From contig NZ_KZ119600.1 in the NCBI RefSeq assembly GCF_002153425.1, positions 3,213,920 through 3,277,919 on the forward strand: DNA of 64,000 bases. The letters are read 5' to 3'. The DNA is from Litchfieldia alkalitelluris. Its GTDB lineage: Bacteria; Bacillota; Bacilli; Bacillales; Salisediminibacteriaceae. Position numbers and translations under genes: made by a program. Shown here piece after piece: positions 20,811 through 30,437 of the stretch. Under the pieces are notes generated by a model. The model was not told where the DNA came from and made no database searches. It worked only from the letters and a program-made list of their open reading frames with translations. The number at the start of each line of letters is the position of its first letter. The first letter of the stretch is position 1.

Positions 20811-20830
20811 AAAAGTGCTGGAGCTAGACA
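20811..20830. repeat. Short fragment of dispersed repeat (GCTGGAGCTAGAC end)
   Basis: GTGCTGGAGCTAGACA repeats the end of the element at 34724-34862. Only this tail is present. Confidence 0.45.
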
Positions 20831-20847
20831 TGATTTATAGAGATTAT

Positions 20848-20881
20848 ATAAAAAGAAAAGCCTCCGATATATATCGAAGGC
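20848..20881 (-). terminator. Intrinsic terminator of clpX
   Basis: GCCTTCGATAT pairs with ATATCGGAGGC (one mismatch) and is followed by TTTTCTTTTT on the minus strand, 13 bases after the clpX stop. Confidence 0.88.
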
Positions 20882-20893
20882 AATTCTCATCAT

Positions 20894-22171
20894 TTATGCA
20901 CTTTCTTTATTATCTTCTTTCTTTTCATCTGTGATCACTTTACCATCTTCAGATTCTAATATAGGTCGCTTGTTATTTTTGACCGTTTCATCTGTGATTT
21001 TACATTTTGCAATATCTTCTCTTGATGGAAGTTCATACATCACATCAAGCATGATACTTTCAATAATGGACCGTAAACCACGTGCACCGGTTTTACGTTC
21101 AATGGCTTGCTTTGCAACTTCACGTAATGCACCATCCGAAAACTCTAGTTCTACTTCATCAAGCTCAAGAAGCTTTTGATATTGTTTTACTAATGCATTT
21201 TTTGGTTTCGTCAAGATTTCCACCAATGCTTCCTCATCTAATGGCTCTAAGCTTGAAATAACTGGTAAACGCCCAATAAATTCAGGAATTAAGCCATAAC
21301 GTAAAAGGTCCTCAGGTAAAATCTTAGATAAGTATTGACCTTCTTTTAAATCCTCTTGCGCCGTTTCTGAACCAAAGCCAATTACCTTTTTACCTAAACG
21401 ACGTTTAATGATCTGTTCAATACCGTCAAATGCACCACCACAGATAAACAATACATTTGTTGTATCAATTTGAATAAATTCTTGATGTGGATGTTTACGT
21501 CCACCTTGAGGAGGCACACTTGCTGTCGTACCTTCTAAGATTTTCAACAACGCCTGTTGAACACCTTCACCAGAAACATCTCTAGTGATTGATGGGTTTT
21601 CAGATTTACGTGCAACTTTATCAATTTCATCGATATAAATAATTCCTCGCTCTGCTTTTTCAACATCATAATCAGCTGCTTGAATAAGCTTCAGAAGAAT
21701 GTTCTCTACATCTTCACCAACATAACCCGCTTCTGTTAGAGAAGTTGCATCTGCAATAGCAAACGGAACATTTAAAATACGTGCCAATGTTTGGGCTAAT
21801 AGTGTCTTACCACTACCAGTTGGACCAATTAAACAAATATTACTTTTAGCCAATTCCACTTCGTCGTTCTTTTTCGTGGAGTTTACTCTTTTATAGTGAT
21901 TATAGACGGCTACAGATAAGGTCTTTTTTGCTTGATCCTGCCCGATAACATAATCGTTTAGAATTTCGCGAATTTCTTGTGGTTTTGGAATGTCTTCCAT
22001 TTCCACTTCCTCTTCGCCACCTAATTCCTCTTCTACGATTTCAGTACATAATTCAATACATTCGTCACATATATACACACCAGGTCCGGCTACTAACTTC
22101 CTTACTTGGTCTTGTGTTTTGCCGCAAAAGGAACATTTCAACTGTCCTTTTTCTTCATTAAATTTAAACAT
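20894..22171 (-). CDS. clpX: ClpX, ATPase subunit of the ClpXP protease
   Basis: Unfoldase that feeds substrates to ClpP. The N-terminal zinc-binding domain has Cys 13, 16, 35 and 38. Walker [14 protein letters not shown], the pore loop GYVGEDV, Walker [11 protein letters not shown] and sensor-2 GARGLRSI are all visible. The ATG at 22171 behind AAGGGG gives 425 residues; a GTG three codons upstream overlaps that site. Neighbours tig and lonB match B. subtilis. Confidence 0.97.
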   Translation of the reverse strand: MFKFNEEKGQLKCSFCGKTQDQVRKLVAGPGVYICDECIELCTEIVEEELGGEEEVEMEDIPKPQEIREILNDYVIGQDQAKKTLSVAVYNHYKRVNSTKKNDEVELAKSNICLIGPTGSGKTLLAQTLARILNVPFAIADATSLTEAGYVGEDVENILLKLIQAADYDVEKAERGIIYIDEIDKVARKSENPSITRDVSGEGVQQALLKILEGTTASVPPQGGRKHPHQEFIQIDTTNVLFICGGAFDGIEQIIKRRLGKKVIGFGSETAQEDLKEGQYLSKILPEDLLRYGLIPEFIGRLPVISSLEPLDEEALVEILTKPKNALVKQYQKLLELDEVELEFSDGALREVAKQAIERKTGARGLRSIIESIMLDVMYELPSREDIAKCKITDETVKNNKRPILESEDGKVITDEKKEDNKESA

Positions 22172-22656
22172 ATTGTTCACCCCTTACACAATAATAAAAA
22201 CGAATTGCATTCACACTTCATAAGTTGTATATAAATTGAATTCCCTTTTATATTGATTTATTGATTTACTTATGTTTACATTGTACGTCGCTGCTCAATA
22301 TTTTACTCAACAACTAACTGACTTTCATTCATAATAGAACGAAACCTACAAATCAACAGAGTATATCTCACTTTGAATTGTATCATAGTTTCCTGTAATA
22401 CATTAAATCGAAACGCTTAATTAAGTAGCTGTACTAAATTTGCCATTGTTCAATTGATGTTTCATCAGAATAAACTATCATTTAAACTCTGTCAAACAGT
22501 ATGCATTGAAAAAAATCCGTGTGGAGATTTGCACATTTACTGTATGGTATAAGAGATTATTGCTTTTTATAACCATACTACATCATGTTCTTAAATCCCA
22601 CTTTTATGTAAAAATACTTTTCGTCATCATTCAGCAAAATTTTATTAAGTATGTAT
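22172..22656. other. AT-rich gap between tig and clpX
   Basis: About 485 bases without a convincing reading frame or RNA gene. It should hold the clpX promoter. I see no repeat of the families found elsewhere in the window. Confidence 0.6.
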
Positions 22657-22702
22657 AAGGCAAGGCACGAAAGTCTTCATGCCTTGCCTTTCTTTTTTAA
22701 TT
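22657..22702. terminator. Terminator hairpin after tig
   Basis: AAGGCAAGGCA pairs with TGCCTTGCCTT across a short loop. A T-rich run follows on the plus strand. It lies directly after the tig stop and probably ends tig transcription. Confidence 0.75.
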
Positions 22703-22707
22703 AATGA

Positions 22708-24003
22708 TTATTCTGCGATCTTAGCTTCTTCTACTAACAAATCCATGGCTTTACGAACTTTTAAGTCTTTCTTTAACGTATCTACGCCACCTTGCATTGC
22801 AAGAATTTGTTTTATTTCATCAGCTGAACGCTGGTATGTTGTAGCCATTTCCTCAATTTCTTTATCAACTTCTTCATCAGAAACTTCTAGATTCTCTGTT
22901 TCTGCAATAGCTTCTAAAGTAAGATTGATACGTACACGCTTTTCAGCATCTTCGTGGAACTGAGCTTTCATACCTTCTTCATCTGTCTGTGCAAATTGGT
23001 AATACATATCTAAAGACATGCCTTGCCCTTGTAGTCGTTGACCGAATTCTTGAAGCATACGATCTGTTTCAGACTCAACCATCGCTTCTGGAATGTCGAT
23101 TTCTGCATTTTCAGCTGCTTTTTCGACAAGAGTTTCACGCTTATTTGCATCTGCCTCTTGGTCTTTACCTGTTTGAATTTTTTCACGAATATCCTTTTTA
23201 AGTTCTTCAAAAGTTTCTACATTTTCATTTGCATCCTTCGCAAACTCATCATCTAACTCTGGAAGATTTTTGCGCTTGATATCGTGTACTTTCACTTTAA
23301 ATACAGCAGGCTTACCAGCTAAGTCTTCTGAATGATATTCTTCAGGGAATTCTACATTCACTTCAACATCTTCCCCTGCTTTTACACCAACAAGCTGATC
23401 TTCAAATCCTGGAATAAACTGGCCAGACCCGATTTCAAGAGAATAGTTTTCAGCTGTTCCGCCTTCAAAAGCTTCACCATTAACAAAACCTTCGAAGTCC
23501 ATTACAACTGTATCGCCTGTTTCAACTTGTCCATCTTCCACTGCCACAAGCTCCGCATGACGTTCTTGTAATTGTTTTAATTCAGCATCAACATCTTCAT
23601 CATATACTGTTGTGTCTGCTTCTTCCACCTCAAGACCTTTGTAGTCTCCAAGCTTTACTTCAGGTTTTACCGTTACAGTTGCTTTAAAAATTAAGTTTTG
23701 ACCTTTTTCCATTTGATCAATATCAATATCTGGACGGTCAACTGGCTCTATTCCAGCCTCTTCTACTGCTTCTGAGTAAGCCTCAGGCAGTAAAATATCT
23801 AATGCATCTTGATATAATGACTCTACACCGAATTTTTGTTCAAAGATTGGACGAGGAATCTTCCCTTTTCTAAATCCAGGAACATTCACCTTCTTTACAA
23901 CCTTCTTAAAAGCTTGATCTAATGCATTATCCACGCGCTCACTGTCAACTTCGACAGTTAATACGCCGGAGTTACCTTCTAATTTTTCCCAATTTGCACT
24001 CAT
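22708..24003 (-). CDS. tig: Trigger factor (ribosome-associated chaperone, peptidyl-prolyl isomerase)
   Basis: Binds the ribosome tunnel exit and protects nascent chains. N-terminal ribosome-binding domain with the signature [17 protein letters not shown] (about residues 43-59), FKBP-type PPIase domain ([20 protein letters not shown], about 163-248), then the helical chaperone domain. 431 residues is typical. ATG at 24003 with a GGAGGG site. Confidence 0.97.
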   Translation of the reverse strand: MSANWEKLEGNSGVLTVEVDSERVDNALDQAFKKVVKKVNVPGFRKGKIPRPIFEQKFGVESLYQDALDILLPEAYSEAVEEAGIEPVDRPDIDIDQMEKGQNLIFKATVTVKPEVKLGDYKGLEVEEADTTVYDEDVDAELKQLQERHAELVAVEDGQVETGDTVVMDFEGFVNGEAFEGGTAENYSLEIGSGQFIPGFEDQLVGVKAGEDVEVNVEFPEEYHSEDLAGKPAVFKVKVHDIKRKNLPELDDEFAKDANENVETFEELKKDIREKIQTGKDQEADANKRETLVEKAAENAEIDIPEAMVESETDRMLQEFGQRLQGQGMSLDMYYQFAQTDEEGMKAQFHEDAEKRVRINLTLEAIAETENLEVSDEEVDKEIEEMATTYQRSADEIKQILAMQGGVDTLKKDLKVRKAMDLLVEEAKIAE

Positions 24004-24112
24004 GTATACTTTCCCTCCAACACTTAAAAAATAATACTTTTATGTTCTATGAATATACAACCCTTATATTATAACACACGTCGACATCATTTCAATTATT
24101 TCTATCAATGCA

Positions 24113-25171
24113 TTATGTATGATGATTTTGTATCATATATAATTGGGATTCAATCCCCTTCATATGTTTTACAGCTTTCATTACCTCCGCTTCATCAGCA
24201 GAGTATCTTTTTGCAATTTTTCCTGCTTCCTCCTCACCATTCATTAATGAAACACCTGTAATATGTAACGCAGCAGCCCAAACAGAAGCATCTAATGGCT
24301 CCGGAGATTTAGGATAAAGGGCAAACAAGTAGTGCCACCAAACTTGCTGTACCATTTCAAACAGAGATGGGCTTTCCTGCCCTAATTCCCCTTCCAGTAC
24401 TTGGATGACTCTTGAACCAAACTTTTCGTGAAACACATCTTCTAAATTTTCTATATGTACTTTAAAGGTTTCACCAAATTTATAAACTTCAAACGTCCCT
24501 TTTACATCTAATTCCATTAAAATTTGTAAAAGGTAGCTTTTTAGGACTGGATTATTATTCTTCCCTTTTAAAAATTCTTCATATGTTTTCTTTACTTCTT
24601 CCGTTTTTACTTGTTTTAATTTCTGAATAGCTCCCCATTGCTGTTCAGGTTTCCCTTGCTCTAATAAACGAATCCATTCCTCTTTGTTAGTAAGGCTATT
24701 AAATTCAGGTTCTTCTTCCATTAATGTCTCTATTTCTGAAGAGGAGTCTGTCATTTGTCTTGAAAATTCCAACAACTGGTAAAACGATTCTGCCATCTTC
24801 GGAGGAAGCTTTTCTTCAGAAATGACGCTTTCCAATATAGTTTCCACTTCTGAATAATTCCCTAATTGGACAAGCAAAGATACATATACTTGCAAAACTT
24901 CATAGTATTGTCCTACACCTTCATGCAGCATAGACTCACAATGTTTCTTTGCCTCTTCTAAGCGGTTTAATTCTATGTTTGTAATGACTAATCCATACCT
25001 TGCCTGTGATTGTGTATGCTCTAATTCAATTGACTGTTGAAAGTAATTCAATGCCTCATAATACTTTTTTTCTTTTAAAGCACTCATTCCTTTTTCAACT
25101 AACCGATCTACAAGCCCAGGGAATAGTACGATATTATCTTCATGTCCTTCTGTCTGCTTCCCCATGTTCAC
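24113..25171 (-). CDS. ysoA: TPR-repeat protein YsoA-like
   Basis: 352 residues. At least two tetratricopeptide units lie near the N terminus (GMSALKEKKYYEALNYFQQS and RYGLVITNIELNRLEEAKKH), followed by a helical region. The position directly upstream of tig is that of ysoA in B. subtilis, where the role is not established. GTG at 25171 lies seven bases after GGAGG; an ATG two codons later is an alternative. Confidence 0.85.
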   Translation of the reverse strand: MNMGKQTEGHEDNIVLFPGLVDRLVEKGMSALKEKKYYEALNYFQQSIELEHTQSQARYGLVITNIELNRLEEAKKHCESMLHEGVGQYYEVLQVYVSLLVQLGNYSEVETILESVISEEKLPPKMAESFYQLLEFSRQMTDSSSEIETLMEEEPEFNSLTNKEEWIRLLEQGKPEQQWGAIQKLKQVKTEEVKKTYEEFLKGKNNNPVLKSYLLQILMELDVKGTFEVYKFGETFKVHIENLEDVFHEKFGSRVIQVLEGELGQESPSLFEMVQQVWWHYLFALYPKSPEPLDASVWAAALHITGVSLMNGEEEAGKIAKRYSADEAEVMKAVKHMKGIESQLYMIQNHHT

Positions 25172-25383
25172 CTATCCACCTCCTTATCCATATCTTTTAC
25201 TACCCTTCAGTTTATCAATTCGCTGTTTGAAAAACAAATAGAAAAAACTAATAAAGGAAACAAAGTCAACGCCATTATGTTCATAATATAGTTAATTTTG
25301 GATTCCTTGTTTCATCAATCAATTTATTGTTAATAATATGTAACACAAAACAAGGCAATACATCATAGAAAGAGGGTAATTTC

Positions 25384-25806
25384 ATGCTCCAGGCAATCAC
25401 ATTAGTATTAATAGTAGCTATTATTCTCTATATCCCTATAATAAATAACCTGAAACCGCAACCAAATTTAACAGCAGTGAAAAAATCTGAAAGAGATCTA
25501 CTAAAACCAAATGAAAGGTACTTATATGATTTTATTACCTCTCAAGGTTATTATGTAAGCTGTAGTGTAAACTCAGGGTTAGTCAAACTTTCGATGGCTT
25601 TGATTCCATTTCGCACAGCCATTATAACTAACAAAACGAGTCAATTTAATTTTGTTATCATGAAGTGGTATCTTAAGCTTCAAGGGTGGAAGGTTTACTA
25701 TCTAAAAGGGGATAATACAGATTTGCACGAACTGAAAGAATTAAAGCACTTTCTAGAAAAACAATGTAGAGACTATAATAATGAAGATTATGGGAATGTC
25801 CAATGA
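25384..25806 (+). CDS. Hypothetical protein with N-terminal membrane anchor
   Basis: 140 residues starting at an ATG behind AGAGGG. The first 22 residues are a membrane segment or signal anchor (AITLVLIVAIILYIPII). The soluble remainder contains YLYDFITSQGYYVSC and LKLQGWKVYYLKGDN, a pattern loosely like restriction-endonuclease-fold proteins, but no catalytic D-ExK set is clear. First gene of the accessory stretch that replaces ilv-leu. Not recognised further. Confidence 0.7.
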   Translation: MLQAITLVLIVAIILYIPIINNLKPQPNLTAVKKSERDLLKPNERYLYDFITSQGYYVSCSVNSGLVKLSMALIPFRTAIITNKTSQFNFVIMKWYLKLQGWKVYYLKGDNTDLHELKELKHFLEKQCRDYNNEDYGNVQ

Positions 25807-25809
25807 TTG

Positions 25810-25929
25810 AAGGACCAGGAGTGAGACCCCGCAGATGCTAAGCGGGAGTCTCACCAATCCTCCACGGTAAAGAAGACACTACGAAGAATGAGCATGTGTC
25901 GCACTTGTACGTTGCGTGAAAACAAGTAG
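25810..25929. repeat. Dispersed repeats: GTGAGACCCC...GGGAGTCTCAC type and copy B of the 8347 repeat
   Basis: The first half (25817-25857) contains GAGTGAGACCCCGCAG and GCGGGAGTCTCACC, the core of the Bacillaceae repeat seen at 28857-28985 in the other orientation. The second half (25863-25929) matches 8347-8412. The gap before 25974 shows nothing else. Confidence 0.7.
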
Positions 25930-25973
25930 TCTCCACCCAATTTAATTACTTAGGGTCTACATTCACGGTACCC

Positions 25974-27176
25974 CTATAATAAATCTGTAAGTGTTTCAAA
26001 CTCGGATATTTCATCGTTCATCTCTTTATTAATTCTTATGAAATCTTCCTTCGCCTCTCTATTGAGGAGGTCAACCAACTCAGGGTCAAACTGCGATCCA
26101 CTCCCAGAGTTTATCCGTTGGAAAGCTTCCTCAAGTGATAACTCCGACCTATAAGACCTTGTCGATGTCATGGCATCAAAGGCATCAGCAACTGCTATTA
26201 CTCGGGCATCCAATGGGATTTCTTCCCCCTTTATTTTTGCAGGATAACCCTTTCCATCCCACCGTTCATGATGATAAAGAACTCCATTTTTTAAATACTG
26301 AAGTCCATCGATTTTCCCTACCATCTTAGCACCAACGACCGGATGCGTTTTAATGATATCAAACTCTTCCTTTGTCAATTCTCCAGTTTTTTGAAGAATA
26401 GTTTCAGGAACATTAATTTTCCCAATATCATGAACTAAGCAACTCCACCTGATTCGCTTCAAATCCTCAACGCCATAATCAGGTAATAACTTAGCCAGCG
26501 CCACAGCATATTCACTAACACGCTTACTATGTCCAAAGGTATATTGATCCTTTGCTTCCACAGACGTCACAAAACTATTCACCACATCTTCCACTGTTTT
26601 CTCCATCATCTCAATAACGAGTGTAACTTGACCTGAGTAGAGTCTTTGCACAGTTTTCAAAACAGTATAGCTTAAAGCAGCTAGGATCGTATAGACAAGA
26701 ATTCGGTTAGAGATATCTATACTATCAATACGGAGGATGTCCGTTGGATAGTTAATGCTTAAAGTACTTAACACAATAAGACCTATAATCGAGTAAAAAA
26801 TCAGTATTTTACGCTCACCATAAATTCCAGCAATTAACGGCATAAGCAAAATGAAACTCCATGACTCAGAGAATCCCGACGAAAAGTAAGCTACGATAAA
26901 AAGGAGGCCGCAGAAAAATAGCATGAAGGCCTGTTTCCATTCCGATCGAAGCTTAACTTTCCGTGAAACTGATTTGTAAACAAGTAATAATCCTAAACAT
27001 GCAAGAAAAGGTGCCACATCTGCACGAGAGTAAGGTAGATCAAATAAAAGGAAAATAGTATTCCATGTACAGCTGATTATTAAGAAGATTGTGCAAATCC
27101 AAAATATATGGTTCGTTACTTTATTACGATGCTTGTGATAATAGTGGTTATATAATTGCTGTTGATATTCAATCAT
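25974..27176 (-). CDS. Membrane HD-GYP domain protein, putative cyclic-dinucleotide phosphodiesterase
   Basis: 400 residues. The N-terminal half has about six transmembrane segments (residues 24-170) and the C-terminal half is an HD-GYP domain. Catalytic motifs: HDIGK (about 250), HPVVGAKM, HHERWDGKGYP (about 297) and VADAFDAMTS. HD-GYP proteins of this type usually hydrolyse cyclic di-GMP or related dinucleotides, so the protein may be a membrane sensor lowering that signal. Transcribed divergently from the FeeM-like gene. Confidence 0.9.
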   Translation of the reverse strand: MIEYQQQLYNHYYHKHRNKVTNHIFWICTIFLIISCTWNTIFLLFDLPYSRADVAPFLACLGLLLVYKSVSRKVKLRSEWKQAFMLFFCGLLFIVAYFSSGFSESWSFILLMPLIAGIYGERKILIFYSIIGLIVLSTLSINYPTDILRIDSIDISNRILVYTILAALSYTVLKTVQRLYSGQVTLVIEMMEKTVEDVVNSFVTSVEAKDQYTFGHSKRVSEYAVALAKLLPDYGVEDLKRIRWSCLVHDIGKINVPETILQKTGELTKEEFDIIKTHPVVGAKMVGKIDGLQYLKNGVLYHHERWDGKGYPAKIKGEEIPLDARVIAVADAFDAMTSTRSYRSELSLEEAFQRINSGSGSQFDPELVDLLNREAKEDFIRINKEMNDEISEFETLTDLL

Positions 27177-27416
27177 GTTGTCAGATTCATCTCCTGCTGT
27201 AATAACTCATCTAGGTTGATTATTTTAATATAATAAATTAAAGTGCGCCACTAATATAGCGAATAGATTTCTATGTAATATTTCCCGATAAAACGTTATT
27301 TTGGAAAAAATATTTATGGAATGGATTTACATGTTAATTTAGTTTTCTCTTCTTAACGCTAGTAAATGTGTGGAATATGAGTTTCACATAAATTTGCACG
27401 TTAAGGAGTGAGCGTT

Positions 27417-28037
27417 GTGAAAAAATCAAACTTTCAATACCAGTACCAGTTTGGTATTGCCTCTAATCAGGTGAGGAAAGAAGCTGTTGCACTACACAGA
27501 GCACGTTACCAAGATGTCGGATTTCTAAAAGACGATGAGGAGGATCCTTATGAAAACGATTCTGTTTATTTCGTTGCACAGGAAATGACCAGAAACCAAG
27601 TAGTGGGAGTGACCCGATTAATATTTCTGCCAGTCGAAAAATTACCAACTTTTACAAACTTTAATATCTATAACAAGGACTATACTAAACTGATCATGCT
27701 AGAGCCTGGCAGTTACGCTGAAATGAGTGCTTTTACAAAGATGAAAAACCACGACGTAGGTGTCTTTTTACTTGCTTCTATTTATCAATATTCTTACCAA
27801 CATGGAATTACACACTGGTTTGCGAATATTGACGAACGAGTTTATCGGTATTTAAATCGAGTTTTCAGCGAAATATTTAAAGAAATCGGTAATCGAAGAG
27901 TATATATGGGATCCGTGTCTGTTCCATGTGTGGTGGATCTAGAAAATGCAATGATTCAGATGAAAGAGCGTCGGCCGAAGATTCATGAGTTATTTTTGAA
28001 AACGTCTTATCGAGAAATGGAGGTATTAAGCAAATAA
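27417..28037 (+). CDS. FeeM/LuxI-like N-acyltransferase (GNAT fold), putative N-acyl amino acid synthase
   Basis: 206 residues. The pattern fits acyl-homoserine-lactone synthase and N-acyl amino acid synthase (FeeM) proteins. An N-terminal LHRARYQDVGFL is followed by ENDSVYFVA (acidic substrate loop), VVGVTRLIFLP (the conserved RLI strand), YAEMSAF (Glu 102 at the catalytic Glu position), and QHGITHWFANIDERVYRYL with IGNRRVYMGS. Such enzymes move an acyl chain from acyl-ACP or acyl-CoA to an amine. GTG at 27417, eight bases after AAGGAG, is preferred over GTG at 27408, which overlaps that site. Its TAATG stop/start junction couples it to the ThiF-like gene. Substrate unknown. Confidence 0.82.
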   Translation: MKKSNFQYQYQFGIASNQVRKEAVALHRARYQDVGFLKDDEEDPYENDSVYFVAQEMTRNQVVGVTRLIFLPVEKLPTFTNFNIYNKDYTKLIMLEPGSYAEMSAFTKMKNHDVGVFLLASIYQYSYQHGITHWFANIDERVYRYLNRVFSEIFKEIGNRRVYMGSVSVPCVVDLENAMIQMKERRPKIHELFLKTSYREMEVLSK

Positions 28038-28792
28038 TGAAAGAACAGTTTTCTAGAAACTTAGGGATTATGACGGAGGAAGAGATAAAACAGTTGAACC
28101 AGTCAACAATATCAATAGCTGGGTGCGGCTGTATCGGTGGTTTTTCCGCGGAACTTTTAGTGCGTATAGGTGTTGAAAAAATTAAGTTGGCTGATCCTGA
28201 TACCTTTGATGTTTCTAATATCAACAGGCAATGCGCTGCAACCTATGAAACGGTTGGTATGTTGAAAACAGATGCTTTAAAGTACCATCTATTTTCTATC
28301 AATCCAGAATTAGAGGTAGAGGTTTATTCAACCGGTGTTAATGAGGCAAATGTAGCTGAGTTTGTTTCAGGAGCCGATTACGTGATTGATGCCATCGATT
28401 ATTTCAGCTTTCCAGAATCAGTTGCTTTACATCGAGCTGCTAGAAAAGCTGAGTTAAATGTCATCACTGCAGTCGCGTTAGGCTTTGGGACATCCGTTCT
28501 GACTTTTCGACCAGATGGAATGACTCTCGAAGAATATATAGGCATACCTGAAGATATTGAAATTGATGCTCTCAAGGGAATGACTTTTCCTGCGTCAAGC
28601 TATACTAATTACTTGCCTGCCTATGTAACGGAGGAAAAAATAACAGAGTGGCTAGAGAACAAAACGATACCAACAATTAGCGTTGGACAAGCTCTCGGTC
28701 CAGGGGCCCTAGTTTCACAACTAGTCCTCCACCTGTTAAATAGAAAAGAGCCAATATTCGTACCCGAAAAATATCAAATCCAGTTTGAATAA
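28037..28792 (+). CDS. ThiF/MoeB/HesA-family (E1-like) adenylyltransferase
   Basis: 251 residues of the E1-like Rossmann family that adenylates carboxyl groups. The nucleotide loop GCGCIGG is at residues 29-35, followed by LADPDTFDVSNINRQ (Arg 65) and VGMLKTDALK (Lys 78), the ATP-contacting residues, then YVIDAIDYF. The zinc-binding CxxC pairs of MoeB/ThiF are absent and no E1 catalytic Cys is obvious. It probably activates a small molecule or peptide rather than ThiS/MoaD. The start overlaps the acyltransferase stop by one base, so the two proteins likely act together. Confidence 0.9.
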   Translation: MKEQFSRNLGIMTEEEIKQLNQSTISIAGCGCIGGFSAELLVRIGVEKIKLADPDTFDVSNINRQCAATYETVGMLKTDALKYHLFSINPELEVEVYSTGVNEANVAEFVSGADYVIDAIDYFSFPESVALHRAARKAELNVITAVALGFGTSVLTFRPDGMTLEEYIGIPEDIEIDALKGMTFPASSYTNYLPAYVTEEKITEWLENKTIPTISVGQALGPGALVSQLVLHLLNRKEPIFVPEKYQIQFE

Positions 28793-28820
28793 CATAGACG
28801 GTTATTTTGTAGGTAAGAAG

Positions 28821-29040
28821 AGGCTGGGACAAAAGTGTTTTAACATATGAAATTATACGAACATTCGCTACGGAAATATACTTCGCTTTCCGCGGGCGGC
28901 TGGTGAGCCTCCTCGTGCTGCGCACTGTGGGGTCTCACCCTTGCCTTTAATCCCGCAGGAGTCTACGTATATTTCCTCCGCAAAAGTTATTATTGTTCGC
29001 AAATTACGTTAAACACTTTGGATATGTCCCAGTCTGTTTT
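28821..29040. repeat. Complete dispersed repeat with inverted ends
   Basis: The outer ends AGGCTGGGACAAAAGTGTTT (28823 onward) and the complementary AAACACTTTGGATATGTCCC near 29012-29031 form an imperfect inverted repeat. Inside is a second palindromic module, CGCTTTCCGCGGGCGGCTGG with TGAGCC, then GGGGTCTCACCC and CCCGCAGGAGTCTACG. It lies between the convergent ThiF-like and exonuclease genes, so it may also end transcription both ways. Partial relatives: 3137-3186, 25817-25857 and 33333-33370. Confidence 0.75.
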
Positions 29041-29043
29041 TAT

Positions 29044-29961
29044 TTACTTTACCATTATTAAAAACTCTTCTTCGCTAATAATCTCTATTTGATGCCCATC
29101 TTCAATCATCTTCTCTGCTTTTTTTAGTTTTGTCGATTTATTTCCTTTAATCATAACATTATCAAAGTCCCCTAAAACGATTATATCTGTTTCTTTATTT
29201 ATTCCATTTTGTGGGAAAGCTCCTTTATTAGCTACAAATTCAGCTGCATGTTTTCTAGAATAAAAATTCAGCTTTCCTGTAAATACAACCTTTCTCCCAT
29301 AAAAAGGGTTGTCACTCTCTGCCTCTTTGTTAACTTCAATACTCTTTAAATCTATTTTTTCAAATGAAAATCTCCGTTTAACTTTTGATGTTTTAAAAGT
29401 ACCAAGTGATAATTTGCCGGGTTTTATATTTGTTTTCTCAAAAAGAGCCATTTCATCAGGTATTTGGAATTCATTCAAGAGGGCTAAGAATAACTCAGCA
29501 CATGCTTTTGAATCATCTAAAGCGTTATGATGTTTTTTCAATTCAATGTTATATCTATGGCATAAAGTCTTTAATGTATATGACGGTAATCCAGGAAGCA
29601 ATATCTTAGACAATTGATAGGAACATAAAAGCTTTTTAGGAACTGGTTCAATCCTATATCTAGCTATGTTATCCTGTAAGGCATAGCCATCAAATGGAAG
29701 GTAATGAGCAACCATCAACTTATTGTTTAGTTCGCTTTTGATGTCATTATAAAATGTATTAAAAGTTGGTGCGTTTGCTACGTCTCTTTCAGTGATTCCA
29801 TGAATTGTAGTATTAAGTGAATCGAATATCGTTTCTGGGTTGATTAGCTGATAAACCTTATCTTTAATGGTGCCATCTTCAACAAAAATCATACCAACAG
29901 AACATATACTAAAGCGTTGAGAATTAGCAGTTTCAAAATCAAAAGCCACAAAACTTCTCAT
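29044..29961 (-). CDS. DnaQ-like 3'-5' exonuclease with C-terminal BRCT domain
   Basis: 305 residues. The N-terminal DEDDh exonuclease has FVAFDFETA (ExoI, residues 4-12), VAHYLPFDGYAL (ExoII) and HNALDDSKACAELF (ExoIII). A BRCT domain covers about residues 222-305 (YGRKVVFTGKLNFYSRKHAA, TDIIVLGD). Such proteins are probably DNA-repair exonucleases recruited to nicks or partner proteins. Its ATG overlaps the stop of the 159-residue gene by four bases, so the two are co-translated. Located in the accessory stretch. Confidence 0.9.
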   Translation of the reverse strand: MRSFVAFDFETANSQRFSICSVGMIFVEDGTIKDKVYQLINPETIFDSLNTTIHGITERDVANAPTFNTFYNDIKSELNNKLMVAHYLPFDGYALQDNIARYRIEPVPKKLLCSYQLSKILLPGLPSYTLKTLCHRYNIELKKHHNALDDSKACAELFLALLNEFQIPDEMALFEKTNIKPGKLSLGTFKTSKVKRRFSFEKIDLKSIEVNKEAESDNPFYGRKVVFTGKLNFYSRKHAAEFVANKGAFPQNGINKETDIIVLGDFDNVMIKGNKSTKLKKAEKMIEDGHQIEIISEEEFLIMVK

Positions 29962-30437
29962 AGCACATGCTCCTTTCGATAATACTTTGTGAAATATGGG
30001 AATGTATTAAGGCCTCTTTCTCTCGGGTCTGCTAAATGTTCTGCAATAATTTCTAAGACTATTTCCGTCAACTCTTCTTTTGTTTCAGCAAAACAACTAC
30101 GCCCAAAGCCAACGAAGCGGAACACATAAGCTCTACGTTTCTTGACTTCTCCGTTCTGCCCCTCATAGAACTCATAATGATATGATACATAACCAACTCT
30201 GTGTTTAATTCTCCAAAATTCAAAATCTAATAAATTTTTTAGGCTTTTGTATTCACTGGCTTCCTTAGTAAGATATTTGTAAGTTTTAACGCCATTGTCA
30301 TTCAGATATAAAAGTGCATCTGCTTTGTCCCCAAAAGATTTTCTGCTGTTCGGTACATCATCAATTTCAGCAACATAATTCTCGTCAATAGGTCTACCAA
30401 GCTCAACATAATTTAAAAAATATAACTTCCCCTCCAT
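29958..30437 (-). CDS. Hypothetical protein co-expressed with DnaQ-BRCT exonuclease
   Basis: 159 residues, soluble, rich in aromatic and charged residues (for instance VGYVSYHYEFYEG and YVFRFVGFGRSCFAE). No motif that I recognise. The four-base overlap with the exonuclease gene suggests a functional partner, perhaps structural or regulatory. The start is an ATG near 30437; no close homolog family can be named. Confidence 0.72.
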   Translation of the reverse strand: MEGKLYFLNYVELGRPIDENYVAEIDDVPNSRKSFGDKADALLYLNDNGVKTYKYLTKEASEYKSLKNLLDFEFWRIKHRVGYVSYHYEFYEGQNGEVKKRRAYVFRFVGFGRSCFAETKEELTEIVLEIIAEHLADPRERGLNTFPYFTKYYRKEHVL

